The notes under the pieces were generated by a model, which saw nothing but the letters and a program-made list of their open reading frames with translations, had not been told where the DNA came from and ran no database searches. This document shows, piece by piece, positions 34,431 to 43,055 of a DNA stretch of 44,896 nucleotides (position 1 is the stretch's first letter; every line of letters begins with the position of its first letter). The position numbers and the translations under genes are program-made. The stretch spans positions 1 to 44,896 of the forward strand of contig JAKAYA010000013.1 of the NCBI GenBank assembly GCA_021826965.1, given 5' to 3'. Source of the stretch: Nitrospirota bacterium. Its GTDB lineage: Bacteria > Nitrospirota > Leptospirillia > Leptospirillales > Leptospirillaceae.

Positions 34431-34763
34431 TCAAGGCTCCTTCAGATTCTGTTCGCCCGCAAACTCTTCCAGCGCCTTCAGAAAAAGCTGAACAACGTGA
34501 TCCTTTTCCGGTGAGTCGGGCCATTTCGAGAAACGTCTCCGAACGGCCTCTTTTTCTTTTTCGAGCATCATATCGCGCTCTTCCTGGTCATTTCCCGAAT
34601 CGTCCTGGACAACAATCTCCCGGACTCCCCGCAAGAGAAGAACGCGCCTGAGGTCGGGATCCAGCGCCCGGGGCGCCTTCACGAGAAGGCGCCCAAGGGA
34701 ATCCTTGATGTCCTGGATGACGACGGCCCCTTCGGGCGCACCGTCCAGGTCCACCTTGATCAT
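34431..34763 (-). CDS. Small protein of unknown function before the HDOD genes
   Basis: 110 residues from ATG 34763, whose ATGA overlaps the stop of the upstream transferase gene; GTG 34772 is an alternative start. The N-terminal 50 residues (EGAVVIQDIKDSLGRLLVKA, then LRRVLLLRGVREIVVQ) resemble the short beta-rich segment often seen in front of HD-GYP or HDOD domains (form: dv.d..G.lL...l....l..L...Gi..v.V). The rest is charged and helical. I do not recognise a named family. Position suggests a partner of the downstream HDOD proteins. Confidence 0.75.
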   Translation of the reverse strand: MIKVDLDGAPEGAVVIQDIKDSLGRLLVKAPRALDPDLRRVLLLRGVREIVVQDDSGNDQEERDMMLEKEKEAVRRRFSKWPDSPEKDHVVQLFLKALEEFAGEQNLKEP

Positions 34764-35392
34764 GCGGGACACACCAGTACCTCGCTTTCCAGTCGGACTT
34801 CCAGTTCCCGGGCGCCGACAGCCCTATACCACTGGAAAAATCGTTCCTCCAGGAGTCTCCCCGAAAATCCCGGAACATGCAGACTTCCCTGATAAAGCAG
34901 ACCATTCGACGTCACGCGGATGGCACCTCCCATAACTTTTCGGGATTTCCACAGAAGATCTCCACACACCGGCTCCTCAAAACACACCCTCCGCAAATTC
35001 GGCGAAACCGGCGTTCCGGACTGCAACGAGACGTCGACAGACAATTCTTTCAAAAATTGGCCGACCCAGTCATGAACAAGGGGATAGAGAAAGCGGGGAG
35101 AAACGGGAGGACGCGGGAAGAGGAAAAGACTGAAGCAAAGATCCTCGCCGTGCAGGACCGCCCCTCCACCGGTCGGCCGGACTGCAATATCCCGGACATC
35201 CTCTCGCCACTCGGGGGGAATGTCCTGACGATAGGTCCTTCCGACGGTAACACACGGGCCCAGGAAACGGTAGATCCTTAACAGACGCGACCAGCCAAAA
35301 CCCATCCTGCCGAGCAGGAAAGCGTCGACCTCCATCTGTCCGGAGGCCTCTCTGGCGCGATCGAGCAAGAATGCGATCCGGCTGTCAGGCAA
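34760..35392 (-). CDS. Lipoate/octanoate protein transferase (LplA/LipM family)
   Basis: 210 residues from TTG 35392, which has GAGGAG five bases upstream. Biotin/lipoate ligase fold with RPTGGGAVLHG (72-82), RKVMGGA with the conserved Lys near 152, and YQGSLHV (168-173). C137 in CFEEP sits where LipM-type octanoyltransferases carry their catalytic cysteine, so transfer of octanoate to GcvH is as likely as ATP-dependent lipoate ligation. It follows gcvPB by 12 bases, which points to lipoylation of the GcvH encoded in the same operon. Confidence 0.82.
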   Translation of the reverse strand: MPDSRIAFLLDRAREASGQMEVDAFLLGRMGFGWSRLLRIYRFLGPCVTVGRTYRQDIPPEWREDVRDIAVRPTGGGAVLHGEDLCFSLFLFPRPPVSPRFLYPLVHDWVGQFLKELSVDVSLQSGTPVSPNLRRVCFEEPVCGDLLWKSRKVMGGAIRVTSNGLLYQGSLHVPGFSGRLLEERFFQWYRAVGARELEVRLESEVLVCPA

Positions 35393-35404
35393 GGGTACTC
35401 CTCG

Positions 35405-36901
35405 CTATGATGGACTTTCTCCTGACGACCTGGGATCGACCAGAACGGGGTCCCGGGCAGCCCGGACCTCGTCCGGACGGGAAACAGGCGTTCTTTCCGG
35501 CGCCCCGAGAAGTTTTCCGGGGTCCGTTCCCGCAAGACGAACCAGCCGGGTCAGGTCGTCCGCAAATCCGTCGAGCATCGCCCGGGATTCGCATTCCGTG
35601 GGTTCAATCATGAGAGCTTCCGGAACGATCAGGGGGAAATAGATTGTCGGAGCGTAATATCCCGCGTCCAGAAGACCTTTGGCCAGATCGACCGCACGAA
35701 CCCCCGTTTTTTCCAGGGATCGGGCCGACAGGACGAATTCGTGGGTACAAAGACCTTCGCCGGTTCCGGGAAGAAGACCTTCCAGTTTTTTCCGGAGATA
35801 GTTCGCGTTGAGAAGCGCATACAGGGAAACCCTCCGCAAACCATCCTGTCCAAGCATCCGGATATAAGCCAGCGCCCTCAGAAGAACCCCGGAAGAACCA
35901 TGGAACGACCGGATCCGTCCGATGGAATCCGGCAAGTCGGAGAGGCTGAACGTTTTACCGGAACGGACGATCCGGGGGTTCGGAAGAAAGGGGGCGAGAT
36001 GCGCCCGGACGCCCACGGGACCGGATCCGGGGCCACCTCCCCCATGGGGAGTCGCCAAAGTCTTGTGGGTGTTGATGTGAACGATGTCGAACCCCAGATC
36101 TCCCGGTCGCAGGACTCCCAGAAACGCATTCATGTTCGCGCCATCCATGTACAAAAGGGCTCCGGCGGCCTTGACCCGGCGGACCACTTCCGGCAGCTCC
36201 TCCTCGAAGAGGCCCAGCGTGCTGGGAGCCGTGACCATCACCAGCGCCGTCCGTTCCGACAAGGCCCCGGTCAGGGCATCAAGATCGATATGGCCCGAAG
36301 GTTTCGACGCGATTGTCCGGACTGTAAATCCCCCCATGGAAGCACTTGCAGGATTCGTCCCGTGCGCCGAGTCGGGAACCAGAATTTCCGTTCGCGCGAA
36401 TTCTCCCCTTTTCCGGAAAAACTTTCGTGCCAGAAGGATGCCGGTAAGCTCCCCGTGTGCACCGGCCGCCGGTGCCAGCGTGACGGCGTCCATCCCCAGA
36501 ACTTCCTTCAGAAGCTCGGAAAATGTCCAGAGCGCTTCAAGATAGCCCTGCATCCCTTCTTCGTCGGTCAGAGGGTGGAGGTCCTGAAATCCGGACAGGG
36601 CCGGAACGCGATCCATGACTTTCGGGTTGTACTTCATCGTGCAGGAACCGAGCGGATAGAAATGCGTGTCGACCCCCCGCGACAGCTGGGACAGACGGGT
36701 GAAATGACGGACCGTTTCAAGTTCCGACAGTTCAGGAAGACCGGGCGGGATTTTCCTGCACAAAAATGGCGGCAAGTCTGTCGTTTCGACCGGTTGCGAC
36801 ACGGGACGGACGCCCCTGGCCCCGGACCGGGAAATCTCCCAGAGCGATGGCTCCATCCCCGGGCGGCCGCTTTTTTTCCCGTCTCCCGTTGTCGGGTTCA
36901 T
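35405..36901 (-). CDS. gcvPB: Glycine dehydrogenase (decarboxylating) subunit 2
   Basis: 498 residues from ATG 36901, which overlaps the gcvPA stop (ATGA); an upstream frame extension is ignored. The PLP-binding lysine is K280 in VHINTHKT, followed by the Gly-rich GGGGPGSGPVGV loop. Other family motifs are YPLGSCTMKYNPK (82-94), PDSAHGTNPASA and EPTECESR. With GcvPA it forms the P-protein that decarboxylates glycine and passes the aminomethyl group to the lipoyl arm of GcvH. The split form is typical of many non-proteobacterial lineages. Confidence 0.96.
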   Translation of the reverse strand: MNPTTGDGKKSGRPGMEPSLWEISRSGARGVRPVSQPVETTDLPPFLCRKIPPGLPELSELETVRHFTRLSQLSRGVDTHFYPLGSCTMKYNPKVMDRVPALSGFQDLHPLTDEEGMQGYLEALWTFSELLKEVLGMDAVTLAPAAGAHGELTGILLARKFFRKRGEFARTEILVPDSAHGTNPASASMGGFTVRTIASKPSGHIDLDALTGALSERTALVMVTAPSTLGLFEEELPEVVRRVKAAGALLYMDGANMNAFLGVLRPGDLGFDIVHINTHKTLATPHGGGGPGSGPVGVRAHLAPFLPNPRIVRSGKTFSLSDLPDSIGRIRSFHGSSGVLLRALAYIRMLGQDGLRRVSLYALLNANYLRKKLEGLLPGTGEGLCTHEFVLSARSLEKTGVRAVDLAKGLLDAGYYAPTIYFPLIVPEALMIEPTECESRAMLDGFADDLTRLVRLAGTDPGKLLGAPERTPVSRPDEVRAARDPVLVDPRSSGESPS

Positions 36902-38265
36902 GATCTGTTTCCTCCGGCAAGAATTTCTTTCGTGGCGGCCAGGACACCCTCGATCTCTCCGTCGGTCCGGACCTCCGTCGCGCACCACAACATCCGGTTC
37001 TCCCCTTCCGGTTCCCCCGGTCCAAAAAGAGGCAACCCGCCGAGGTATCCTCTTTCCAGAAGGGCATGACTGAAAGACCGGGCATCCATGGGAAGACCGA
37101 CTACGAACTCGTGAAAATGGGGAACCCCTTCATGCGACAGACGGATACCCGGAATGCGGGACAGTCCTTCCCGAAGCTTCATGGCGTTCCGGTGCGAAGC
37201 GGCAGCCGCTTCGTACAGCCCCCGGGGGCCGAGAAGGGAGAGATAGATCGTCGCCCCGATCGAAAGAAGCGTTTCGTTCGAACAGATGTTCGAATTGGCC
37301 TTCTCTCGCCGGATGTGCTGTTCACGCGCCTGGAGCGTCAGGACAAAGGCTCTCCGTCCGTCCTGGTCGACCGTCTGGCCTACAAGGCGTCCGGGGATCC
37401 TTCTCATGAACGTCCGGGACGCTGTCATCAATCCCAGGTATGGTCCGCCGGCCGAAAGAGGAATGCCCAGGGGCTGTCCTTCTCCGGTCGCAAGATCCGC
37501 CCCCCATTCTCCGGGAGTCCGAAGAATCGCGAGAGCATGCGGGTTGGCGTGGAGGAGAAAAAGGGCGCCTTCCGCGGACAGCACTTCACGGAAGCCGGTA
37601 AAATCCTCGACCGTACCCCAGAATGTCGGGATGGCACCAATGAACCCGGCGATTTCGGAAGACAACCGTTCCCGGAGGTCTTCAATCCGGGTCCTCCCCT
37701 GAACCTGCGGAACACTCTGGAGACGAACTCCCAACCCCTCTGTATAGGTCCGGATCACCTCGACCACGGAAGGGTCCATCCCTTCCGAGACAAGCAGGAC
37801 CGAACGGCCGGTATACCGGACGGCGACCAGACAGGCTTCGGCGGCGGCCGTCGCACCGTCGTACAGGGAAGCGTTCGACAGATCCATCCCGAAAAGCCGG
37901 CTGATGGCTGTCTGGAACTCGAAAATCGCCTGCAGGAGGCCCTGAGATGCTTCCGGCTGATAGGGCGTGTAGGAGGTCAGAAACTCGCCCCGACCAACCA
38001 GGGTGTGGACGGCTTCCGGAATGAAGTGGTCGTAGGCGCCCGCCCCCCGAAAGACGACCGCCTTCGAGGATCCGGTATTTTTTCGGGCCCATCCGTCGAG
38101 TTCCGTCAGCACCTCTCGCTCCGTCATGCCCGGACCGGAAAGGGGGAGATCGGGAAATGTCCGGTCCGTCGGGTAGTGGCGGACGAGATCCTCGAGGGTT
38201 GAAAGGCCGAGGAATCCCAGCATTTCCATGGTTTCCTGGGGAGTATGGGGAATGAAATCAGCCAT
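36898..38265 (-). CDS. gcvPA: Glycine dehydrogenase (decarboxylating) subunit 1
   Basis: 455 residues of the N-terminal-half P-protein family: FIPHTPQETMEMLGFLG at the start, GAGAYDHFIP, FLTSYTPYQPEASQGLLQ, SNASLYDGATAAAEA and the motif REKANSNICSNETLL. It pairs with GcvPB in the PLP-dependent enzyme. It overlaps gcvH by eight bases and gcvPB by four, indicating tight co-translation. Confidence 0.96.
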   Translation of the reverse strand: MADFIPHTPQETMEMLGFLGLSTLEDLVRHYPTDRTFPDLPLSGPGMTEREVLTELDGWARKNTGSSKAVVFRGAGAYDHFIPEAVHTLVGRGEFLTSYTPYQPEASQGLLQAIFEFQTAISRLFGMDLSNASLYDGATAAAEACLVAVRYTGRSVLLVSEGMDPSVVEVIRTYTEGLGVRLQSVPQVQGRTRIEDLRERLSSEIAGFIGAIPTFWGTVEDFTGFREVLSAEGALFLLHANPHALAILRTPGEWGADLATGEGQPLGIPLSAGGPYLGLMTASRTFMRRIPGRLVGQTVDQDGRRAFVLTLQAREQHIRREKANSNICSNETLLSIGATIYLSLLGPRGLYEAAAASHRNAMKLREGLSRIPGIRLSHEGVPHFHEFVVGLPMDARSFSHALLERGYLGGLPLFGPGEPEGENRMLWCATEVRTDGEIEGVLAATKEILAGGNRS

Positions 38266-38662
38266 GTTCCGGGTGTCCCCCTCCGTCCTTCAGGAATTTT
38301 GCATAAGCCCCTTCGTCCATCAGGTCGTTGATTTCCTCGGGGTGACCGGCCTTGAACCGGAAGATCCATCCTTTTCCATAAGGATCCCGGTTCAAAAGTC
38401 CCGGATCGCTTTCGAGGTCCGGATTGACGGCGACGATCGTTCCGGACGCGGGGGCATAGATCGAAAAAGCCGCCTTGACCGATTCGATGATGGCCGCTTC
38501 CCCGCCCCGAGGGAGGGTTCGTCCCACTTTCGGCAATTCCACGAAAACCACGTCCGTGACTTCCTTTTGCGCAAAATCCGTGATTCCGACGTTCCACTCC
38601 CCCGGAACGTCCGCCGGAGCGACCCACTCATGGGTCCGGGTGTATCGTCTGGTTTCGGTCAT
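38258..38662 (-). CDS. gcvH: Glycine cleavage system H protein
   Basis: 134 residues from ATG 38662 with AGGAGGAAGG directly upstream. RRYTRTHEWV and NVGITDFAQKEVTDVVFVELPKVG are classic. The lipoylation lysine is K63 in ESVKAAFS, followed by the C-terminal GWIFRFKAGHPEEINDLMDEGAYAKFL. It carries the aminomethyl group between GcvP and GcvT. A 101-base gap separates it from gcvT and shows nothing notable beyond a weak 5-bp hairpin. Confidence 0.96.
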   Translation of the reverse strand: MTETRRYTRTHEWVAPADVPGEWNVGITDFAQKEVTDVVFVELPKVGRTLPRGGEAAIIESVKAAFSIYAPASGTIVAVNPDLESDPGLLNRDPYGKGWIFRFKAGHPEEINDLMDEGAYAKFLKDGGGHPEHG

Positions 38663-38763
38663 TCCTTCCTCCTGTTGAAACGTTTTCGTCTTCTGGCCGT
38701 TTCCTTCACCAAAAGAGCCCGGATTCCCGGGAAGTCCGTGCAGCAAAATCGCCGGAATGCTTT

Positions 38764-39897
38764 TCAGGGAGCAGGACCGGAAGGCACCGGCCGACCGGAC
38801 GAAAAAAATGGCCATGCCCGATATCGGATCGGAAGGGAATTCCCATGAACCCGGACCCTGCCTTCGGCTCCGGCCTTAAAAGATCCGAAAAATTTCCGAT
38901 CGAGATAGGCCAAGCCGAATCCGCTTCCGACGCGCGGCGAAAACCCCCCGGACGTGACCTCGCCCACGTGAATTCCGTCCGTTGTTTCGATTTCGCAACC
39001 GGTTCGGGGAATCCCTCTTCCTTCCACAACGAAGCCTCCCAGAACCGGATGGGTAGGGTCGATACGGGGATTTCCGCCGATTTCCAGAATCGCCGACCTT
39101 CCGACAAACTCCCCCTTCGTCCGTGAAACCGCGAAATCGAGTCCCGCATCGAAAGGCGACAGCGCCGGCCCCAGTTCCTGTCCATACAGGGGATACCCCA
39201 TTTCCAGCCGTAAGAGATCCCGGGCACCCAGACCGCAAGGAACCAGATTCTCCTTTTTCTTTCCGACAGACAGGAGTTTCTCATAAAAAGACACCCCTGT
39301 ACCGGCCGGTCCGAAAAACTCCCATCCGTCCTCCCCCGTATATCCGGTGCGTCCCACCAGAAATTCGTCGGCTCCATCGATCCGGAGAAGACGGGTTTCC
39401 CGCCGGCGCATGTCCAGGACGCCGGGAAGAACATCCTCCAGAACCCGGACCGCACCGGGCCCCTGGAGTGCAATGCCCACGTGACCCGGAGAGCAGTCTT
39501 CCAGGAGAATGCCCGCGGGAAGGTGTTTGCGGATCCAGCCGGCGTCTTCTTCCCGGTTGGAGGCGTTCACGACGAGATCAACCCGTTCCCGACCGAAGTG
39601 ATAGGCCATGATATCGTCGATCACCCCACCCGCATCGTTCAGAAGATGGCCATAAAGCGCTTTCCCGGACGGCACTTTTTCGAGATCTGAAGTGATCAGC
39701 CTGTCGACGGCTCCAAGGGCATCCTTGCCCCGAACCACGAAATGACCCATATGACTGATGTCGAACACACCGGCCTGTTCTCGCACCCGACGGCATTCCT
39801 CGAGAATGGACGAAAAGCGGACAGGGAGGTCGAATCCATGGAAATCGACCATATGCCCACCCTCCCGGAGGTGAACGTTGTGCAAGGGAAGGGTCAT
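38764..39897 (-). CDS. gcvT: Aminomethyltransferase, glycine cleavage T protein
   Basis: 377 residues from ATG 39897 with GAGG eight bases upstream. Tetrahydrofolate-binding GcvT features: HMVDFHGFDLPVRF, GVFDISHMGHFVVRG, DDIMAYHFG, RTGYTGEDGWEFF and the C-terminal barrel with GEVTSGGFSPRVG. It transfers the C1 unit from GcvH to tetrahydrofolate and releases ammonia. First gene of the gcv series; the 5' region has hairpins but no glycine riboswitch that I can confirm on this strand. Confidence 0.96.
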   Translation of the reverse strand: MTLPLHNVHLREGGHMVDFHGFDLPVRFSSILEECRRVREQAGVFDISHMGHFVVRGKDALGAVDRLITSDLEKVPSGKALYGHLLNDAGGVIDDIMAYHFGRERVDLVVNASNREEDAGWIRKHLPAGILLEDCSPGHVGIALQGPGAVRVLEDVLPGVLDMRRRETRLLRIDGADEFLVGRTGYTGEDGWEFFGPAGTGVSFYEKLLSVGKKKENLVPCGLGARDLLRLEMGYPLYGQELGPALSPFDAGLDFAVSRTKGEFVGRSAILEIGGNPRIDPTHPVLGGFVVEGRGIPRTGCEIETTDGIHVGEVTSGGFSPRVGSGFGLAYLDRKFFGSFKAGAEGRVRVHGNSLPIRYRAWPFFSSGRPVPSGPAP

Positions 39898-40002
39898 TTC
39901 GGAATCCTCATCATAATGAATGATTTTAAAACAAGGGACATCGGGGGCGATCGGGTTCGGGAACAAGGGATACCGGATCCGGGAACGACAAAAATCCGTC
40001 AC

Positions 40003-40047
40003 CGGAGAGACAAAACCCCCGGAGGGTTCGGGACGGGAATCTCTCTG
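40003..40047 (+). other. Structured element of unknown type upstream of gcvT
   Basis: On the plus strand CGGAGAGA (40003-40010) pairs with TCTCTCTG (40040-40047), 8 bp with one G-U. It encloses a hairpin AACCC-CCGGA-GGGTT (40014-40028) and a GGGACGGGAA bulge. The GGAGAG...CTCTCTGA arrangement recalls a glycine aptamer outline but lacks the conserved GCCGAAGG core and is on the strand opposite to gcvT. It is a structure, not an assigned riboswitch. Confidence 0.35.
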
Positions 40048-40117
40048 AAAAAAAGGGAGATTGCTCTCTATGGACCTCGAAACAGGCCATGAATCCTTTC
40101 CGACACTTCAGCTACTG

Positions 40118-40135
40118 GCGCCAAAAACTTGGCGC
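40118..40135. repeat. Perfect 7-bp inverted repeat
   Basis: GCGCCAA and TTGGCGC flank a 4-base AAAC loop. No T-run follows on either strand, so it is not an intrinsic terminator. It could be part of a leader RNA for gcvT or an operator; nothing decides between these. Confidence 0.4.
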
Positions 40136-40332
40136 AGGAGGGGAACCCGGAGACCGGAGACGGGTTGAATGCGTGATTCGATTCTAATGCGAGGCCTCCT
40201 CATAAAGCAACAAGAATGGTCCTCCCGGAAAAAGGCTTCCGCTCGATTTCCGGACACCGGTTGGATCTCCCTTCTCGCAGCCCGTTGGTGAACGTTCCCG
40301 AACCATTCCGGCGGCTTCGAAAACGGGAAAAT

Positions 40333-40361
40333 TTGCAGAGTTCGAACCGAACACCTAAAAT
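40333..40361 (+). promoter_or_regulatory. Sigma-70-like promoter of the SurA/PpiD-like gene
   Basis: TTGCAG (-35, 40333-40338), a 17-base spacer and TAAAAT (-10, 40356-40361) fit a housekeeping promoter. The predicted transcript starts about 60 bases before the ATG at 40427. Confidence 0.5.
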
Positions 40362-40426
40362 GAAAGGATCGGGCTTCTTCGTTGAATAAGGAAAATCCGG
40401 GCCGTGCGGGCCCGAGAGAGGATGTC

Positions 40427-41131
40427 ATGCTGGAATGGATCAGAAAAGTCGCCGTCGAACGTCCCCGGGTTCTGGGGGCACTCATGATCCTCGTGGGGGG
40501 GGTTTTCGTCATTTCCATGGGATGGTGGGGTTTTTCGGCCTACAAAACGGGTAAACCCGGCATCGTGGCCCGCATTAACGGGACTCCGCTTTATGCAACG
40601 GAGTTTTCCCGGGACTACGAAATCATGAAGAACAACTACCAACGGCTCCTGAACGGTCCCTTGGGAAAAAAAATCCTGACAGAACTGAACTTCCCGGGAC
40701 TGGTCCTCAGGAACATGATTTTCCGGCAACTGTGGATCGACGAAGCCCATCACCTCCATCTGGTCGTTCCGGACGCGGTGGTCGTGAGCGAAGTGAGCCG
40801 GATCCCGTTCTTTCAGGAAGGATCTCCCCCCGCTTTTTCGAGCAAGCTCTATACTCGTTTTCTCCTCGAAACACATCAGTCGGCCAAGGACTTCGAAAAT
40901 TCCATCCGGGAAGATCTACTGGTCCAGAGAGCCCAGGTACTCGTCCGAGCGATCCAGACCCCGTCCGCCCCGGAGCCGGGACAGGCCAAGGCCGATCTGG
41001 ACGACTGGCAGAAGAAGCGGCTGGCCCTTCAGGAAGAAACCCTCCAGTCCTTCCAGATGCAACTGGAGAACCGGTCGAACGTCAAGATCGATCAGGAGGC
41101 CTTCAAGAAACTTTCCAAATCCTTGCTGTAA
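40427..41131 (+). CDS. Membrane-anchored SurA/PpiD-like chaperone without PPIase domain
   Basis: 234 residues from ATG 40427 (GAGAGAGG upstream; a TTG at 40382 is less likely). An inner-membrane anchor lies at about 16-36 (VLGALMILVGGVFVISMGWWG). A SurA_N-like chaperone domain follows: VARINGTPLYATEFSRDYE, then GLVLRNMIFRQLWIDEAHHLHLVVPDAVVVSEV and FENSIREDLLVQR. This is the N-terminal part of PpiD/SurA-type periplasmic folding factors; the parvulin domain that would follow is absent, and the protein ends with a coiled-coil helix. It stands alone, convergent with the chemoreceptor gene. Confidence 0.8.
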   Translation: MLEWIRKVAVERPRVLGALMILVGGVFVISMGWWGFSAYKTGKPGIVARINGTPLYATEFSRDYEIMKNNYQRLLNGPLGKKILTELNFPGLVLRNMIFRQLWIDEAHHLHLVVPDAVVVSEVSRIPFFQEGSPPAFSSKLYTRFLLETHQSAKDFENSIREDLLVQRAQVLVRAIQTPSAPEPGQAKADLDDWQKKRLALQEETLQSFQMQLENRSNVKIDQEAFKKLSKSLL

Positions 41132-41189
41132 TCCTTTCCGCCCGTCTTTGACAAGCGACGGAATTCTCCCGAAGATTCCGGTTCGGACA

Positions 41190-42821
41190 TCAGAAGCGGA
41201 ACTGCCGGATCCTTTCATCGAGATCCATCGCCTGACTCCGAAGATCCGAAGAAACCTGGTCGAGGGCTTTCTGCCCCGATACCAGTTGCTCTGAGAACTG
41301 GTCGATTCCCAGCACTTCGGCCCGTGATTTTTCCTGCTCGACACGAAGTGATTCGAACGACTTTTCGATTTCGTTCATGTAAACGGGAAGAGCGGAAACC
41401 GCTTCGTGGATGGAGTCGAAAGAACGACCGGTTTCCCGTGTCGCTTCCGCCCCTTCCCCAATGACCTGTTCCGTCGATTCCATCAAATTGCCGGTCTCCA
41501 ACGACATCGCCCGGATCTGTTCGACGACCTCACCGATCTCTTTTGTCGACTCTCCACTTTTCTGGGAAAGCTTGCGGACTTCATCCGCCACCACGGCAAA
41601 GCCTTTCCCCACTGCTCCCGCTCTTGCCGCCTCAATCGCGGCGTTCAGAGCCAACAGGTTCGTCTGTTCCGAGATCTCGCGAACCGACTGCGTCGCATCG
41701 CCTACCCGGGAAACGGAGTCGGAAAGTTTCAGGAGTGCGGCCCGTGTCTTTTGAATATTCAAGGCAATGCGTTCATAGGCCATTTTCGAACGCTCTCCGA
41801 TCCGGACACCCTCCCGGGAAATCTCCACAACCTTCAGGGCTTCAGATGAAGTGTCACGCGTCAGTACGATAGACCGGGAAAGAGCCTGTTCGATCCGTTC
41901 GTCCACGTCCACCACGTTGGCGGCGTAGCGCCGGATTTCGCGCGAACTTTCTCCTGTCCGGGCAGCGATGAGGGCTAACTCCTCCGAACGACCCGACATG
42001 TGTCCCTCGATGGACTTGATCGAACCGATAACCTCCCGGAACCGGAGAACCGCCCCGTCGATGGCGTTCACGATCTTGCCGAACTCGTCGGAGTGACGGT
42101 CTTGGGGATGAATGGAAAGGTCGCAGTCCGCCAGTTTGTTCGAAACCAGAAGAGCTTCCCCGACGCCGTTTCGGAACCGGAGATACACCAGTCCCAAGGC
42201 CATGAAGGAAAAAACGATCCCGAAGGCCCCTCCGGAGATCGATTCCACCCGGATTCGGTGGTATTTTTCGTTCAGCTCCTCCTGCTTCAATGCCATATCG
42301 TGCTGGCTGACCCGGATCAATTTCTGGATGTCGCGACGAATCGTTCGCCATTCCGAAGTTTCCGTCGTTCCCATCATCCGGAGCGCAGACTCCCGGTCCG
42401 ATGGCAGGATCGCAAGAATTCCGGATATCGTGGTCTGATGAGCCCGGAATTTTGCCTCAAGAGTCTCCAGACCTTCGAGGACCTTTTTCCGCGATTTGAG
42501 ATCCGGCAAGGCAGAGGCTTCCGACCGCCCCCGGGTGAGCATGCCGAGGGATTTCTTCCCGAACGCATGAAGGTTCCGGGAAGCCACCGTATCACCCGGG
42601 TTCAGGAACAGGTTCCGCAATGCCATTTCTTCCAGGAGCCCATATGCGATCACCTTCTGGTCGCTCAGCACGAGAAGCTGGTCTTGCTTGAGGAGCTGGC
42701 TGACGCCGGCATGGAACAAGAAAAGACCTTCGAGCGAGGAAATCATGGCGTACACGATCAGAGCGCCGGAAATTCCCAGCGTCAGTCCCAGACGCACTAC
42801 GATACTGTTCAAGACCTTCAT
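41190..42821 (-). CDS. Methyl-accepting chemotaxis protein
   Basis: 543 residues. A membrane segment lies at about 11-30, a helical periplasmic ligand domain (four-helix-bundle size, about 35-195) follows, then a second membrane segment (about 198-218) and a HAMP-like region (about 220-275). The long signalling coiled coil has the conserved tip [21 protein letters not shown], continuing [14 protein letters not shown]. The C-terminus (RIRQFRF) has no CheR-binding pentapeptide. The ligand is unknown. It is transcribed alone, away from the main chemotaxis genes. Confidence 0.93.
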   Translation of the reverse strand: MKVLNSIVVRLGLTLGISGALIVYAMISSLEGLFLFHAGVSQLLKQDQLLVLSDQKVIAYGLLEEMALRNLFLNPGDTVASRNLHAFGKKSLGMLTRGRSEASALPDLKSRKKVLEGLETLEAKFRAHQTTISGILAILPSDRESALRMMGTTETSEWRTIRRDIQKLIRVSQHDMALKQEELNEKYHRIRVESISGGAFGIVFSFMALGLVYLRFRNGVGEALLVSNKLADCDLSIHPQDRHSDEFGKIVNAIDGAVLRFREVIGSIKSIEGHMSGRSEELALIAARTGESSREIRRYAANVVDVDERIEQALSRSIVLTRDTSSEALKVVEISREGVRIGERSKMAYERIALNIQKTRAALLKLSDSVSRVGDATQSVREISEQTNLLALNAAIEAARAGAVGKGFAVVADEVRKLSQKSGESTKEIGEVVEQIRAMSLETGNLMESTEQVIGEGAEATRETGRSFDSIHEAVSALPVYMNEIEKSFESLRVEQEKSRAEVLGIDQFSEQLVSGQKALDQVSSDLRSQAMDLDERIRQFRF

Positions 42822-42976
42822 TCCGACCTCACGCCTTTATCGATGGACCTGACTCCATTTTCCCCTGAAATGGAAGGCCAGACCAACCACCGCATGAAGG
42901 ATTCGAAGGAGTCAGCATGCCCCGGAGATTCCGGCATCCGTCCTCATATCTTCTTCCTCCCGGCTCCTCTCCCCCC

Positions 42977-42995
42977 GGGAAAATCCCGTTTTCCC
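42977..42995. repeat. Inverted repeat between the barrel gene and the chemoreceptor gene
   Basis: GGGAAAA and TTTTCCC (7 bp each) flank a 5-base loop. The 234-base gap 42822-43055 has no gene. On the plus strand three T follow; on the minus strand G follows. It may be a weak terminator for the barrel gene, but the stem is AT-rich and the T-run is missing on that strand. Confidence 0.3.
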
Positions 42996-43055
42996 TTTCA
43001 AGAGCCTGACGGCTTTCCACTTTCAACGTCCGGACGATCCTCTCTTCTCTCCCGT

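Larger units (their letters stand above)
39898..40426. other. Long intergenic region between gcvT and the SurA/PpiD-like gene
   Basis: 529 bases with divergent genes on both sides and no credible gene. It contains the structured segment at 40003-40047, a 7-bp hairpin at 40118-40135, a 6-bp stem AACCCG/CGGGTT near 40144-40166, and a sigma-70-like promoter at 40333-40361 for the plus strand. No clear promoter for gcvT was found; an AT-rich TAAAAT (minus strand, 39923-39928) lacks a matching -35. A short minus-strand frame here has no protein-like features. Confidence 0.6.

Noticed and set aside
40003-40047. Glycine riboswitch for gcvT
   Set aside because: Only the outer boxes look similar; the conserved inner core is absent and the element is on the wrong strand. 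Kept only as an unassigned structure.
40205-40222. Sigma-54-like site upstream of gcvT
   Set aside because: GC and CC are 12 bases apart instead of 10, which sigma-54 does not tolerate.
40336-40352. tRNA T-arm-like TTCGAACC sequence
   Set aside because: The flanking bases do not form a T-stem or acceptor stem, and no anticodon arm is present.
40108-40518. Minus-strand frame across the gcvT upstream region
   Set aside because: The translation has no domain-like features, and it overlaps the start of the credible plus-strand chaperone gene and its promoter.
42837-42844. Sigma-28 -10 element ATCGATAA before the chemoreceptor gene
   Set aside because: The -35 is poor, and the predicted start would fall on the ribosome-binding site.
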